Of a stretch of 64,000 bases of DNA, positions 22,451-34,989 are shown one piece after another. Within the stretch, counting starts at the first letter, position 1. Every line of letters begins with the position of its first letter. The notes below the pieces were generated by a model. The model saw only the letters and a program-made list of their open reading frames with translations, had not been told where the DNA came from and made no database searches. The DNA is from Erodium maritimum (Eukaryota; Streptophyta; Magnoliopsida; Geraniales; Geraniaceae): the NCBI GenBank assembly GCA_963921825.1, contig OY997596.1, forward strand, positions 34,091,932 through 34,155,931, in the 5' to 3' direction. The position numbers and the translations under genes are program-made.

Positions 22451-23300
22451 CTAGATGTACATTCCTCCCACTGACGTATTTGAAAACAAATTCCCTTTGC
22501 ACAAAGACCCCATCCGAGTGACGAACATCATGTTCTCACTGGGTTTGTAGAAGTAGTATCCCCTTGTTTCCTTGGGATACCCCACGAAGGTGCATTTATC
22601 AGATCCTGGTTCGAGCTTACTGTGAACTAACCGCTTCACATAAGCCTCGCAACCCCAAACCTTTAGGAAGGACGAAACGGGCCTCCCCCCGTGCCATTTC
22701 TCAAATGGTGTCCCTTCCACAGCCTTCGTAGGATCCCGATTCAAAATGAATACGGCCGTCTCCAGAGCATAACCCCAGAAAGAGATAGGGAGATCAGTCC
22801 AACTAACCATGGATCAGACCATTGTCCAACAATGTCTGATTTCTCCATTCGGCTACACCTCTCAACTACGGTGTCCCGGGAGGAGTCCATCCCGAAGGAT
22901 CCCATTCTCTCTTAGATGATCTAAAAACTCTGTAGTTAAGTATTCTCCTCCTTGATCCAATCGAAGAAGCTAAATACCTTTCCCGAGCTGGTTTTCTACT
23001 TTAGTCTTGAACTCTTTGAATTTATCAAAAGTTTTAGACTTATGTCTGATCGAATAGACATAATCATATTTTACTGCAACCATCAGTAAATGTGATAAAG
23101 TAGCTAAAACCCCTTATGGCAAGCGAACTTATTGGTCTACACATCCGAGTGTATCATTCCAATAATTCACCCGCCCTTTCACCGCGATCGGTGAAGGGCG
23201 CTTTAGTCATTTTACTCAACAAACAAGCCTTGCATTTATTATTCGAATGAAATTCGAATGGACCTCAATGTCCGCACTTGTGAAGTGTTGATATGTGTTT
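22451..23300 (-). pseudogene. Copia integrase remnant
   Basis: The frame 22451-22810 gives LPISFWGYALETAVFILNR, GTPFEKWHGGRP and LKVWGCEAYVKR, as found at the C-terminal side of copia integrases. Upstream the catalytic core (about 22811-23240) is only readable by changing frames, with several stops. Confidence 0.8.
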
Positions 23301-23831
23301 CTTGATTATGAGACCTAAATGACAGTGCCTTAACAGAGTATAGTCTAAATTATCGGATTTAGACCTTTTGGTATCAACCTTATAAACAGAGCTTGAGGCA
23401 TTGTCACCATATCCAATATGTACAATCCTCCGACCATGTTTGTTTTAAACATATCACTGCATAGAATTTTGAAAATCCAATTTCCAATATCCATATTATA
23501 TCCTTCAGTGTCTAACACGGGTACAGATATAATGATCCTAATAGGTATGCAATATATTGTTCAAAACACAACAAGGCTATTTGGATGATGAAGACCCATG
23601 GATCCTATATCAGTCGCTACAACGCTTACTTGTTGTCCACTCTGAGGTCCAATTTGTTCTTCTCCAATCATCTCCTACCTTCCAACCACTACACGTTAGT
23701 GCGTATGTGAGATTCACCCTTGGTATCCAATACCCATGAATCTTTGGAAGTAGCGAGATGTAGCTCTATTAGGTTAATACCTAAAGATGGCGCAGTCCCA
23801 CTGCCCTTCTTTAGATCATCCTGGTTTTCCC

Positions 23832-24409
23832 GCAATTCCGAATCCAATGATCAGGCTTCTGGCAGTAGAAGCAGACAATCTCATCCTCCTTAGCCTTCCT
23901 TGAGGACCCCCGGTCCTTGGAGGGTTAGGAGCGATCGTGTGTCTTCATCTTTCTCGCCAAGTGCACAGGGGCCTTTCCCTTGCCACTACCAGTTTCCCTC
24001 CCGAAACTGGATCCCTTTCTGACCATCAGAATATCCTTGGATCCTAGATCCCTGATATTCTTCTCAGCAGTTACAAACGTGCCATGTAACTCTGACTTGG
24101 TCTTGTCCATATCGTGCATATGATAGCTCATGATGAACTCATCATACACACGAGGAATCGAGCGCAGACCCATGTCTGTTGTTATCTCCGACACTATCTT
24201 AAGACCCAGTCAATTAAGATGTTCGAGATGCCACTTCATTTTCTGGACATAAGGGATAGCCTTGTCAAGGATATGTCCTTTTGCGTTTAGAGTTTGAGGA
24301 CTATCCTCAAAACTATGTACCAGTCCAGATAGTTTGTCCCATTAAGCTTGACCCCGTCAAGTATGGTTTTCAATGACAAACTATCGTTGTACGCTGATGT
24401 GTTAGCCAT
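23832..24409 (-). pseudogene. Copia gag with CCHC zinc knuckle
   Basis: The likely gag start is the ATG at 24409 (minus). It begins MANTSAYNDSLSLKTILDGV, a usual copia Gag opening. The frame is broken, resumes at 24194-23925, and a CFYCQKPDHWIRNC knuckle (CX2CX4HX4C) lies at 23832-23873. Frame changes near 24200 and near 23925 inactivate it. Confidence 0.8.
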
Positions 24410-26028
24410 TTTGATCCACACGACAAAGTGAATTTAATCAGTAAACTGAATAAATCATGAAGATCGAGTTCGAACACCGACAGGCGATTCTAAACCTATA
24501 GAATCTTGAACCAAGAACCTTGATTCACTCGATTGAGCTGAACTAAGGCTCACCACTCAACCGAGCTATGTAGGCCGGACTCCATCCGATCACATCCAAT
24601 GTGACTCTTGGCTAGGGTATGTACTTGAGTACACGGTTTACCCTATCTGATACCCTAGCTCAACCTCAGGCTGAGAATCGTAGTCGGGTCCACCAGTTTT
24701 CAACGATGGCCTGTCACTATGTAGGTGCTCCGCTAAGGCGCACGACACCCACATATGCTGACCAAACTTACTACAACTCCTTCCTATGGATGCTCCGCTA
24801 AGGCGCACGACACCCATAGGTCGAGGAAGTAGGAAGTTGTTGATAAACTGGGAGGTATCTGACATGACCCGGTTTTACTTGTCTTGTCGTGTTTGAACGA
24901 TTGGCACATCATTGATGCGATGAGAACGTCAACTACATTCCAAATGTAATGACGTCTCCAATTACATCCAATGTAATTCTTCCTTCGAAATCGTCTACTA
25001 CATCCAATGTAAAGACGGTTCAAGGGTTCACAAGCAAACGATTAAAACCAATTTTATCTTTCCATGTGAGGTGATTTGCTTGAAAGTTTAAATCTAAGCA
25101 TGCATTCTAACCATACAATCATGCATAAATTAAACCAAGCATCAAGCATAAAGACGTGCACGTCAAAGCCCCCTAAACTATTCCCAACCCGTTCTTGAGC
25201 AACCTTGACTTCAAGCTGACGACGTGAGCCTCCCACTCGCCCCTTGACGTCCGTCTACTCCAAGCCGTTTCCTGCGGTCTCCTACTTGCCTCTTGAGCTC
25301 CTTCGTCTCCAAGCCGACAAAACGGTTACAATAAAATACACGACTCGCAGGTCGGGAAATAATTATTATTACAAACAAGTGGTACGACGACCACACCTTT
25401 AAAAGAATAGTTACACGCTAACACTATCGGCACGCAGTCCAAGAAAAGCGATAAAACTACCGGGGCTTAATAACGTGCATCATGCATAAATCATCACATC
25501 ATACAGCGTGTTATCAAACACCGAGATATGACTGATTTTAGTTAGCTTCCAAGTTTCGAAAATTATTACACGGTTTATCGAAACCGGTTTCAAAAATGAA
25601 TTTTCTGAACGTTTAATTTCGCGGTTCATCATGACGGTTCCAAACTCGTCACAATTCCCCAAATGGTTTAGCCCCGGCGTTCCGACTATCCAATAGTCAC
25701 GACTCGGCCTAGCTCTGTCCAACAGAGCCCCATCCGGTCACGGGATCGGCTCCCCGAGAGTCCCGGTCTCGTGATCCCAAAAATTAAACTTTGTCCAAAA
25801 AAATCAGATTTGATTTTATTTCGAAAATCACCAATTTCATGCATAATAACCACATGCAAGAAACTAAATCATGTTATCAATCAAGCATACATCCATATAT
25901 GCAAAAACATGAAATTAAGAAGCTAACATGCATATTTGAGCACTTTAAGAAAAAAACCAGCAAGCACTTCAAAATTTCCAGCACCAAAACTGAAAATTTC
26001 AGCTCTTGTTTTTCCCGTTGGTAGCCAA
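24410..26028 (-). other. Long untranslated leader of the copia element
   Basis: About 1.6 kb separates the primer-binding site from the gag start with no conserved domain. It contains two near-identical 'cgctaaggcgcacgacacccatag' type segments (24731-24758 and 24789-24816) and three 'aattacatccaatgtaa' repeats near 24930-25015. Possible roles are packaging or an internal ribosome entry signal; the sequence does not show which. Confidence 0.55.
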
Positions 26029-26041
26029 GCTCTGATACCAC
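26029..26041 (-). promoter_or_regulatory. Primer-binding site of the copia element
   Basis: On the minus strand the bases GTGGTATCAGAGC follow the 5' LTR directly. They are complementary to the 3' end of initiator-Met tRNA, the primer used by most plant copia elements. Confidence 0.9.
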
Positions 26042-27800
26042 TGTTGGGTCTCGATGTCGTGGACATGTTAAACACAAAATGCAGCGGAAGATTAACCACG
26101 AATCAATCGAGATGAGTCTACCAAATATGAAAAACAAGTCTGAAAATTCAGCAAAGGTATATGAACATCACCTTTGCAAGTGCCTCATCTTGCAGCTGGT
26201 ATATCTCGCAAACGAACCGTTGAAACTCAAATCCCTTTGGTCAGATTTAAGTCCCATATGTGGAGAACGTTCACTCCAAAAATCAGATTCATCGGACATC
26301 GGATGAACCTCCGATCGATCTCTTGAAAGTGACTGGTCGGACAAAACACTGATGAAAATTAGCACCCTCTATTTGTCCGAAATTGGTTCAATAACACCCA
26401 ACTTTGAATGGCTTGAGCCCCTTGGACGCCTACGTATCCTTAACGGAATCAAAGCCAACGTAGTTCTTGAGTTTGATGAATCAAGAACATAAAAGACCAA
26501 CCTTGAAGCTTGGAGAGGATTTGGCCAAGGTAGAGGAAGAAGAAGAAGAATAAGAGCTCTCTAATTCTCTACACTTGCATGTTGTTATGTCCAACCTATC
26601 TTGCATGCTTAGTTAAGTGGAAACACTTAGCTCTCTACTTGAGACAAGTGTCCATGCCAAGATGCTAGGTGGAACTAATAAACAACCTAGTTTATTAGTT
26701 TAGTGGAAATTGGGTCCCACCCAATTTTGGTCAACAAGACTAATAGTCATCTAATGACTTGAGTCCTTGTTGGGCCTAGCCTATATGGGCCGGCCATGGG
26801 CCTCTCCAAGAGAGACCATGTCGAGCCCAATATGCTAGCTGGTCCACTATGGCGATCCCCGCCACAATTCCCTCCAACTCAGGTTCGTCATGTTCTTATC
26901 GAGTATCAAACTGTCGGTGTGACCCTTAGGTCTATGCATGTCGGTAAGATCAACGTAAAATCTCATTTTACTTGATCTTACCAAAGTGGCGACTAACGAG
27001 ACTCAGTATTGCCCGACCCTGCATAACGAATCGCGCCCTGTCGATTCTGACCTTTCAGCCGTCCTTGTTGTTATCCCTTTTATCACCGATATCCGGATTG
27101 AGATAAGGCATAGAGCCGTCATCCTTATTATCCTCAATCCATGTTCCTTGATATGTGAGATGACTGACCTTATGATACCCAATATCATGTGCATGGTCAT
27201 GCTTTCTTGTCAGTCATTCTCGATCAAGCGGCCGTGAACCAGATATCTTTCCCATACCGTAGTATGAGGGATAAATCCCTTAGCCGTCTATCATGTCACT
27301 CATGTAGTCATTCCCCAAGCCAATCATGGCCGTTATGGAAGCCCAGTCACGGTGCAACGTTGGGCTTTCAGGTCAAACTTGGTTGTTTACTGCATAGCAA
27401 TCATATAGACTCCTCGGTCTAAGGATACCTGACAAGCTACGACTCTGAACATGTTCATGACTTAATCTATGGAACATATTCAGGTCGGGTCGTCCAACAT
27501 CATGTCCCACATGATGTTTATGATCAGACTCCGGAACCCTTTCATATGGCTAATAGAACGTAAGCCATCAAGAGTCATATCTCATACTAGTCGCTTCCAG
27601 AGAAGACTATTGACTAGGGACCTCATCGAGTGTGATCCATACTGATCTATGGTTCTATTCACATGGTGGGCATAGATCGGAAACACACACGACATATTAC
27701 TCCAACACTTAAGTAATATAAAAACCGCTTTATTTATATTGCCAACGATGATAATTACAATTGGACATTTACGATTGGACTACGGGCACTGAGGCTAACA
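26042..27800 (-). repeat. Copia 5' LTR (right copy)
   Basis: A 1,759-bp copy of the left LTR with scattered substitutions and a few 1-3 base indels (for example an additional TAA in the GAAGAA run near 26548 and an extra T near 27080). It would hold the promoter and polyadenylation signals of the element. Confidence 0.95.
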
Positions 27801-28812
27801 GCTCAGATCCAACGACACAAGACCACGCATGAAGCTCTCCGATGGTTTCGATTATTTTCTGGTTGTGAGGGTTTTTGGTTTAGGTATAGCATTGGATTAG
27901 GTTCAGAGTTTGTTTGAGATGAACTTATGAACCCTCTTCGTTCCTCCAATCATTTTTTTTGTTCCATTCCTGATTTTGTTTGAGATGAACTGATGAACCC
28001 TCTTCGTTCCTCCAATCGATTTTTTTTTGTTCCGATCCTGATTTTGTATGAGATGAACTGATTTTTCCTCCAATCGATTTTTTTTGTTCCAGTCCTAATG
28101 AACTGATTTTTCTTTTTTTTGAAAAGAGGAAAACAGTAAGAACAAAGTAAATGGATAAAAGAAAAAAAATTAATTTTGTTAATGAACATGAACCAAAAGA
28201 AATTTTAATAAATGCATTTGATTTTTTTTGTAAAACAGAACAAAAAAAGAAAAAAAATTGAAAAATCAAATAAGAAATATAGTATTTAGAAAGAAATAAA
28301 AAAATCAAATTTATTAGAAAATAAAAAAATACAATAATTAATGAATAATAAACTAATTTTATAAGAATTTACATAAAAAATATTTATGAAAATTTTAAAA
28401 AGTAAAATAATTGAATTTATTAAAATTTCAAAAAGTAAAATAATTAAGAATTAATAAAGAAATTAATGATTTTATTAATAATTTTTAAAACTGAAAATAA
28501 TTAGAAAATATAAATTAAAGAAAAATAATAACTGAAGGTATAATGGTGTTTTTCCACTTAAGACAAAAGTCAACTAAAATGGTAAAGGGTAAATTGGTCT
28601 TTTCACATACGTATGTTAGTTTTTTAACAACATTAACCCAAAACGTTCGTGGACGAAACATTTGGGTACCTTATCGTGAAAAAAATTCATAAGGGTACCT
28701 TATCGTTCGTGGACGATTCATTTGGGTACCTTATCGTAAATAACCCTTAATCTGATACAATCACGAACACCATGCTAAAATTCATATAAAAAGATTAAAA
28801 CAACTCTTAACT

Positions 28813-31530
28813 TTGGAGGTTTTGTTTATTTTTTTAGCGAAAGGTGCAATTGTATTACTCAAAATTGATTACATTATCGTGCCCCGAGAAACAGACTTCC
28901 TGACCACCAAGGTCAGTATTAACGAACAATGGTTCACTGAGCCTTTTAATATCAAAACCGTCACAGACGGTAATTTGATACCACTGGGCAAAGAGAGAAG
29001 ACGGAGGGAGAGAGCGGGGTACCGGAGATCCCGAGGGACCCCGACAATAATGGTGATGGTGGGAGGCAAAGCAACGTTTGAGGACCCCTCCCAGGGCCAG
29101 TCCCCGATGCTCTAGCGATGCCTTATCCCTCCCGGCGGGGCTTCTTCCCCACCTGTGGTAAGTCGTCCCGTGCAGCGCCAGACACATCCCTCTTCAGACC
29201 TCCAACAGCCCTACCCACCCGAAACACGGGCGCTGGAACTTCAATAAGTCGCACCTCTGACTGGGCGCGTCATCTACCTCGAAAACCTCCAAACTGGGAT
29301 GACCGAGGGATACCAATCGAATCAACAGAGAGCTGATCAATATCCAACTCCCAAGCCTTCCCGTGTGCACAAGAACCCGGGAGGGAGGGATGGGACCCCC
29401 CCCCCCCCAGGGCGGCCTATCGTGGGCGACAAGCAGTATCCCGGTTGGGAAGCCGTGGACCCAGATTAGGTAACGGGTCCAGTGTTATGATGGCTCCCCC
29501 ATGTCGAGATAACCTAGCGTTAGGTAGCGGGTTCAATGTCAACGGCCGCAATGCTGCTTCCCCTAGTGATCCCCCGCGATCAGTGTATACTCTGTCCTTA
29601 GACACCAGTTGCTGACGACGGTTGCGATGGCGAGGTCCTCCCACCAGTGAATATCGCAGCTGACCCTGACGGTACGCCGGAGGATGGCTCTGAGACTAAC
29701 TGAGCGAGGGAACCAACTTCGGTCGTCGAACCGTATCCACAGAAGGAGCCAGAGCAATCGCCCCTCTGGGCCTAAGGACACCGGTCCCCCGATCGGCTCC
29801 TGGGAACCATTCCCTCGTCCTCCTCCGCACCCAACAACGGGAAACCTGAAGGGAATAAGTCTCCACCATGCTCCTCCTCACCCCACTACGATCACAAGTC
29901 CAACCCCAAGTTCGAGTCTTTACTGACGTGAACGAGACGACAGTCGAAAACTTCGTGTCGTCCCCATCGGAAGGCGAGGAGACTGAGACCGCATCGACAC
30001 TGGCTGAGGTAGAACTCTAGATCGGGCGGCAGGCATCCTAGTCACTAGAGCGAGGTCTTGGTGGTTGTGGGCCCTAAGAGGCGGGATAAGGTTCGGCCCA
30101 CGTGGGGAGGACCTGTAGCTTGCAGCCAAAGTCACCGAGACACGCCGTTAGGGGTGGGCATCGGCCAGGGCCCGAAAATATTTTCATTATCCGTAACCCA
30201 AACCGGAAGGATCGGTTACTTGAAATCCGTAACCGTCACCGCACCGGGTTCCAACGAAAGACCGGTTACGGTTTTTAACCGACCCATTGGGCATTCTTTT
30301 GGGCCTTCAATTAAAGCCAAAATAGAATAAAAAAACATCAATTTCTGTAACAACTAGAACAATAAAATGAATTTACAACAAAAACACATTTGGTTATTAC
30401 TAACAATTTGCTATTCAGCTATTACATCGAGAAAAGCATTTCTAAAAAAGTCTTTAATGGTTCTAAAAACAAAAACATTTTAAGTTAAATACATGTCACA
30501 CACAATAAATAAAAGATTAAAATGTATGTTTATTCAAGTACAAAATTTAAATTCAAGTTTATTACAATCAAATATACTTTGAACTTTAAAATCAAATAAA
30601 TTAATTAATACTTGTGTCAATATATAATTTATTTTAACTTAACAATCAATTTACTACAAGATTGTTTATAGGAAAATTTATGATTAAAAATAAATTAATC
30701 TCCTACATTTTACTTATGTTACATTGTTAATCTAATAATAGTGTCAACATTCAATTTAAACCTCTTGTAATACTATAACCATCAAATTGAAAAAACAAAA
30801 CATAAACATTTTTATATACACACCTAAAGTCGGCCGGTTGGTTTTTTACCGGTTTGGAAGATAAAAAACCGTACCCACCCAAAATTCTCCCGGGTTGGTA
30901 TTTTTTTAACCGTGACCGTCGCCGGTGACACCGGTTTGGGTGATTTCGGTGATGGGGACGTCCGGTGACGGTCGGTTTTCGGTGATGACCGGATATTTGC
31001 CCAGCCCTACACGTCGTACCTAACTCTGACGCTCCCAATGTTGTCGACCGAAATTAGCAGCATGGGGAGTGGGGGGGCGATCCACGCGGAACAAAGGACC
31101 CCGACGATCTCAGCGAATCCGAATCCGGGGGTACCGAGCCCACTGGTAGAGGAGAGCAGGGCGAAACAGGTGGGAGATAAGAAGAGGGTGGTAGTGGTGG
31201 TCAGAGTTGCAGCGGGGGGGGGGGGGATATAGGCGAGACTTTCGAGAAAGGACGAGGAGGCATGGCGGTCCGAGTAGGAGGCGTCGGAACCACATGAGGG
31301 ACGGGGGAGGGAAGAGGCGCCGAGGGCCGTGGAAAATCCAGCCATTCCCACCCGTAGTTAAACCCCGCACCAGACGTGGTCTGCGAGGTCAACTGGATGG
31401 GAAAGGCGAACATGAGGACGACAAACCCGACAGGCCCGGGCGGCGCAGCAACAGCAGTGGCAGACGGAACCTCCATAGCGACACAGTAGGCTAGGGCTAA
31501 GATAGGCTCTCAACTCGAGAGAGAGAGAGA
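28813..31530 (-). mobile_element. LINE-type non-autonomous or internally deleted element
   Basis: The left end has a T-run followed by 'agcgaaaggtgcaattgtattactca', a common plant LINE 3' end read on the minus strand. The right end is GC-rich with a GA-repeat (about 31515-31535), as in LINE 5' ends. The interior is GC-rich and open in several frames but shows no endonuclease or reverse transcriptase motif. A hAT element sits at 30149-31009. No target duplication is clear, so the limits are approximate. Confidence 0.4.
30149..31009. mobile_element. Non-autonomous hAT element
   Basis: The tips are TAGGGGTGGGCATCGG and TTTGCCCAGCCCTA. An 8-bp duplication with one mismatch (CACGCCGT at 30141-30148, CACGTCGT at 31010-31017) flanks it. 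Sub-terminal regions are rich in 'aaccgg'/'ccggtt' words on both sides, and the middle is AT-rich without a transposase. A close relative lies at 39784-40806. Confidence 0.85.
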
Positions 31531-31614
31531 GAGAGAAAGTTTTTGGTAATATTTAATTAGTATTGTCCATCTAGTTTTAGGTTTTGTTTATTTTTCATTC
31601 ATACTTTTTATTTT

Positions 31615-31920
31615 GGGTTAATTACCTTTAGTACCCCTTATGTATTGGTAACACACATTTAGTACCCCTTATGTATTGGTAACGCATTGGATAAAACTTT
31701 GGTCAAGTTTAGGCCATTTTGACGACCTGTGACCAATTCATAAGGCGTGTAATTGTCCCGTTACCAATACATAAGGGGTATTAAATGATGTGTGATCAAT
31801 TCATAAGGGGTGCTAAATGTGTGTTACCAAAACGTAGGGAGTGTTTTTGAACGTTACCAAACGAAAGGGTGCTAAAGGTATGTTACCAATAGAAAAGGGG
31901 TACAAAAGGTAATTAACCCT
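31615..31920. mobile_element. Foldback MITE with GGGTTAATTACC tips
   Basis: It starts GGGTTAATTACCTTTAGTAC and ends GTACAAAAGGTAATTAACCCT. 'tttagtaccccttatgtattggtaac' occurs twice in the left arm and inverted versions occur through the right arm. The tip sequence matches the other foldback MITEs here. It sits in the poly-A end of the LINE, so it inserted after the LINE. I could not define a clean 9-bp duplication because the flanks are T-runs. Confidence 0.75.
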
Positions 31921-31946
31921 TCTATTTTTTTGAGATAAATGTTTAT

Positions 31947-32480
31947 TTAAATATCGACAAGAAGGATATTTTGAAGAGGTTCAGGGATATGACCCCCGGA
32001 CCAATTCCAGACATGGGAGGAACAGGCCACCCTGACAAGCCAGTGAGCTGCTTTGTTCGCTGTCCATTTTACAAAGACGAGTTGCACGTACTCGAGATTA
32101 GCTAAAAGGGAAATACAATCTGTGATAATTGTCCCTAAAGGAGATAGAAGTCTTCCTCCTTTCTTGATCATATCCACTATGACCTTATAGTCGCTCCTCA
32201 TTATCGCCCTCTGATGTGGGTGTTGCCTAAGCCAAGTCAACGCATCCCTGATACCGTATGCCTCCACCAGGCCCGGGTTCTAGGGGCCATGGAAAGATGT
32301 CGACCGGGCCGCTATGACACCCCCCGGTCGTCCCTACCTATCCAACCTGTCCCCATCAAGTTCGCCGCCGCGAAGAGCGTGCCATCTGTTTACTGTCCAC
32401 GTCCCCTGAGCCGGAGAATCCCACACCTCCGCCGCTTTGGGTTGGTCATTTCCTGGTTTTACCTGTTTTTGTCGCTTTCG
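31947..32480 (-). pseudogene. LINE RNase H domain
   Basis: The frame 31947-32267 carries MEAYGIRDALTWLRQHP, then 'MRSDYKVIVDMIKKG' and 'VQLVFVKWTANKAAHWL', a plant LINE-type RNase H (the E-A..G...AL.WL helix and the V...R..N..AH.LA end). It is out of frame with the RT/zinc-finger frame that ends at 32483, so a frameshift lies near 32270-32480. Confidence 0.8.
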
Positions 32481-32482
32481 CT

Positions 32483-34272
32483 TCATAGCTTCGAGCATCC
32501 CTCCTGTAAATGGAAGGTTGTTTGGAAGACAGAAGACGCCTGCTGTGTCTTTTGTTCCCAGACCACCTTATTCCCAGCCTTCCACACTTCCCAACGTATG
32601 CAGCCGATTAGACCCCCACTCGCCGGAGGATTACTACTCAACGTCCTTTGTAGCCATTCGGAAATCGACTGAGCGTCATGGGGGGTGTTCAACCGTGATT
32701 TAGTCCAACACTCTACCGCCAGTGGACATTGTACCAACAAGTGAAGTGCCGATTCCTCAGCATCGGAGCAGACCGGGCACACCGCTTCCATCTCCACATG
32801 TCTATGCCTGAGATTGACTGCGACCTGAAGACATCCGGAGCACGTTCTCCAGAGAAACATCTGCACTTTAGGCAGAACTTCCAGGTTCCATATCTGTGTC
32901 CAGATGTCCGTCTGAGGTTGGAATACGGCTTGGTCCTGTTGGCACATCCTGTATGCCGCCTTCACCGTATACTGCCCTAGATAGTCCCCCGTCCAATACC
33001 AACAGTCTGATACTGCTGAATTACTCACAGGGACTGCCAAGATAGCCCTTTGATCGTCCTCCTCGAACATCTGTCGTATTTTGTCTACGTCCCACCGTCG
33101 TTCGTTTGGTAGCATAACATCCGATACCAGTGTTGTAGCCAGATCGGCTCTCAGCGACCGGACTCTCGGCTCGACTCCCACCAGCCACGGCTGATTACCG
33201 ACCATCGTGGACGTCCCTGATTCAATCGATCTTCTAGCCCCGCCCCTAACCAGCTCTTGAGCCGATAACAAGCTTTGCCAGACAAAACTTTGGTTGGGTT
33301 TCCGGACCGCGTCCAAGACCGAGGTTCTCGGGTAGTACCGAGCTTTTAACACCCTCGCAACCAACGTGGACTCGTCCTGTAGGAGTCTCCAGAGCTGCTT
33401 TCCCAGTAAAGCTGAATTAAAATCATGCATGTTCTTGAAACTCAGTCCCCCCTCCTCCTTAGGTCGGGACATAGTCGTCCATGACTGCCAAATGACTCCC
33501 TTCCCGTCTCCCCCGGAAGATTTCCACCAAAATCGGGCAAGCGCCACATTCATTTTCTCCAATAGACCTTTTGACAGACGCATCACGCTCATGGTATACG
33601 TAGGGATCGCCTGTAGAACCGACTTGACTAGTACCTCATTTCCAACCCCATTCAGTAGCTTCCCATCCCATCTCTGAATCCGCCTGAGTACTCTTGTCAG
33701 AATATACTGTAGACCCTGCTTCCTACTCCGCCCCATCATATTTGGGATTCCCAGATAGGGGGATGGGTGGATCAGTTCCGGGATCCCCAGAATCCGGACC
33801 CCGTCCGCCCGACGCGATGGAGACGTGTTGGAACTAAAGAAAAGCGAAGACTTCTGTTGGTTCACAATCTGACCTGACGCCTCTTCAAACATATTTAGAT
33901 ACCCCTTGACCCGTCCCATTTCCAACGGAGTCGCTTTGCAGTACACGTAGCAGTCATCCACAAAAAATAGGTGAGTCTGTGTCGGTGCACGAGGGGTGAT
34001 GCGAACTCCGTGTAGCTCCCCCGTCCCCTCCGCCCCTTGAAGCAGTCTCGAGAATCCTTCCATACAAAACAGAAACAAGTACGGAGATAACGGGTCCCCT
34101 TGTCTAATCCCCGTCTCTGGTTGGACAAAACCTGCTTGTTGCCCTCCCGCTACAATGTTGTAAGTGAAAGAATACGTGCAACGACGGACGAGGTTAATCC
34201 AATCTTCCCCCAGGCCGAAACCCCGCATCATGTCCCACATGAAACCCCATTATACTCGGTCATAGGCTTTAC
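32483..34272 (-). pseudogene. LINE reverse transcriptase (C-terminal part) and zf-RVT domain
   Basis: A 585-codon open frame (34240-32483) begins within the RT palm. It holds GIRQGDPLSPYLFLFCMEGF, then an FVDDCYVYC active site, then the thumb with an NGVGNEVLVKSVLQAIPTY segment. It closes with a CPVCSDAEESALHLLVQC finger (zf-RVT). An in-frame TAA lies just upstream (34240-34255). The frame meets the solo LTR at 34272. Confidence 0.9.
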
Positions 34273-34319
34273 TGTCACGCCCCAATTTCAGTAAACCGAA
34301 CTCGGGACGCGAACATTTA

Positions 34320-34530
34320 AAATAATAAACACTTTGAAACTTTTTACATTTAAACATTTTAAAATACCAGTTTAGTTCAACAAAATAATAAACACTTTGA
34401 AACCTTTTCCATTTAAACATTTTAAAATACCAGTTTAGTTCAACAGACGCGAACATTTAAAATAATAAACACTTTGAAACCTTTTCCATTTAAACATTTT
34501 AAAATACCAGTTTAGTTCAACAAAATAATA
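34320..34530. repeat. Local duplications near the LTR end
   Basis: The unit 'gaacatttaaaataataaacactttgaaac..ttt.catttaaacattttaaaataccagtttagttcaacaaaataata' is present about three times between 34311 and 34532. It is a recent tandem duplication in this LTR copy; the 12.9-kb copy shows one version only. Confidence 0.8.
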
Positions 34531-34989
34531 TTTACAACTCAAAAATCAGTCCCAACAAGTGGACAAAAACATGGTATACGTCGCTAGACTCAAATAAACC
34601 AAGAAACCCGCTTCTAGTTCTTCAAGCTTCAGAAGCTCACCTAGTCCAGCCTGCGAACGGTACCTGTAGGAAAAGCAGCTAGGGGTGAGCGTTCGCTCAC
34701 CACCACGGATAACAGACTAACTACGACATAATTAGCAGACAATGCCGGTAACACCAACACAAACTCAGCACCGGGGAACACCATCCCCAACCCAAGTACT
34801 CCGACTGAACACACACCCACTGTTACCTTCCTTGACCAACTCAACACGCTGACACGTAAAGTAGACCCGACACAACGATCACGACCCCTCCCAAGGACTC
34901 AAAAGACCACCACGCAACACCCAAGATCATAAAGGATCGCACACCAAACAAGATCACAAAGGATCGCATACCAGCTGCCAACTGCTCAG

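Larger units (their letters stand above)
18977..27800 (-). mobile_element. Ty1/copia LTR retrotransposon with both LTRs, defective
   Basis: Two LTRs (18977-20731 and 26042-27800, TG...CA ends) flank an internal region. A perfect 5-bp duplication GCTCA lies outside (18972-18976, 27801-27805). On the minus strand the order is LTR, initiator-Met primer-binding site, 1.6-kb leader, gag with a zinc knuckle, integrase, reverse transcriptase, RNase H, polypurine tract, LTR. By eye the LTRs differ at roughly 30 positions (about 98% identical), indicating a fairly recent insertion. The coding part is nevertheless broken in many places. Confidence 0.95.
18148..28746. mobile_element. Second long-arm foldback element, split by a copia
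   Basis: The left arm (18148 to about 18300) and right arm (about 28590-28746) are inverted copies. Each carries TTTACGATAAGGTACCCAAA, 'atcgtccacgaacgataaggtaccc' and a second 'aaggtacccaaatg' in matching order. Without the copia insert it would be about 1.8 kb, with poly-A/T zones containing 'aaaaatcag' and a GC-richer interior (18540-18976 plus 27806-27960). This is the same architecture as the element at 3801-5902. I found no 9-bp duplication; the left flank is the LINE poly-A. Confidence 0.7.

Noticed and set aside
20120-27422. Matching 77-codon ORFs at 20120-20353 and 27189-27422 as a small duplicated gene
   Set aside because: They are the same position in the two copia LTRs.
29684-31494. 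Several GC-rich ORFs of 60-114 codons
   Set aside because: They overlap on both strands in a GC-rich LINE-type element and the included hAT element, with no shared domain.
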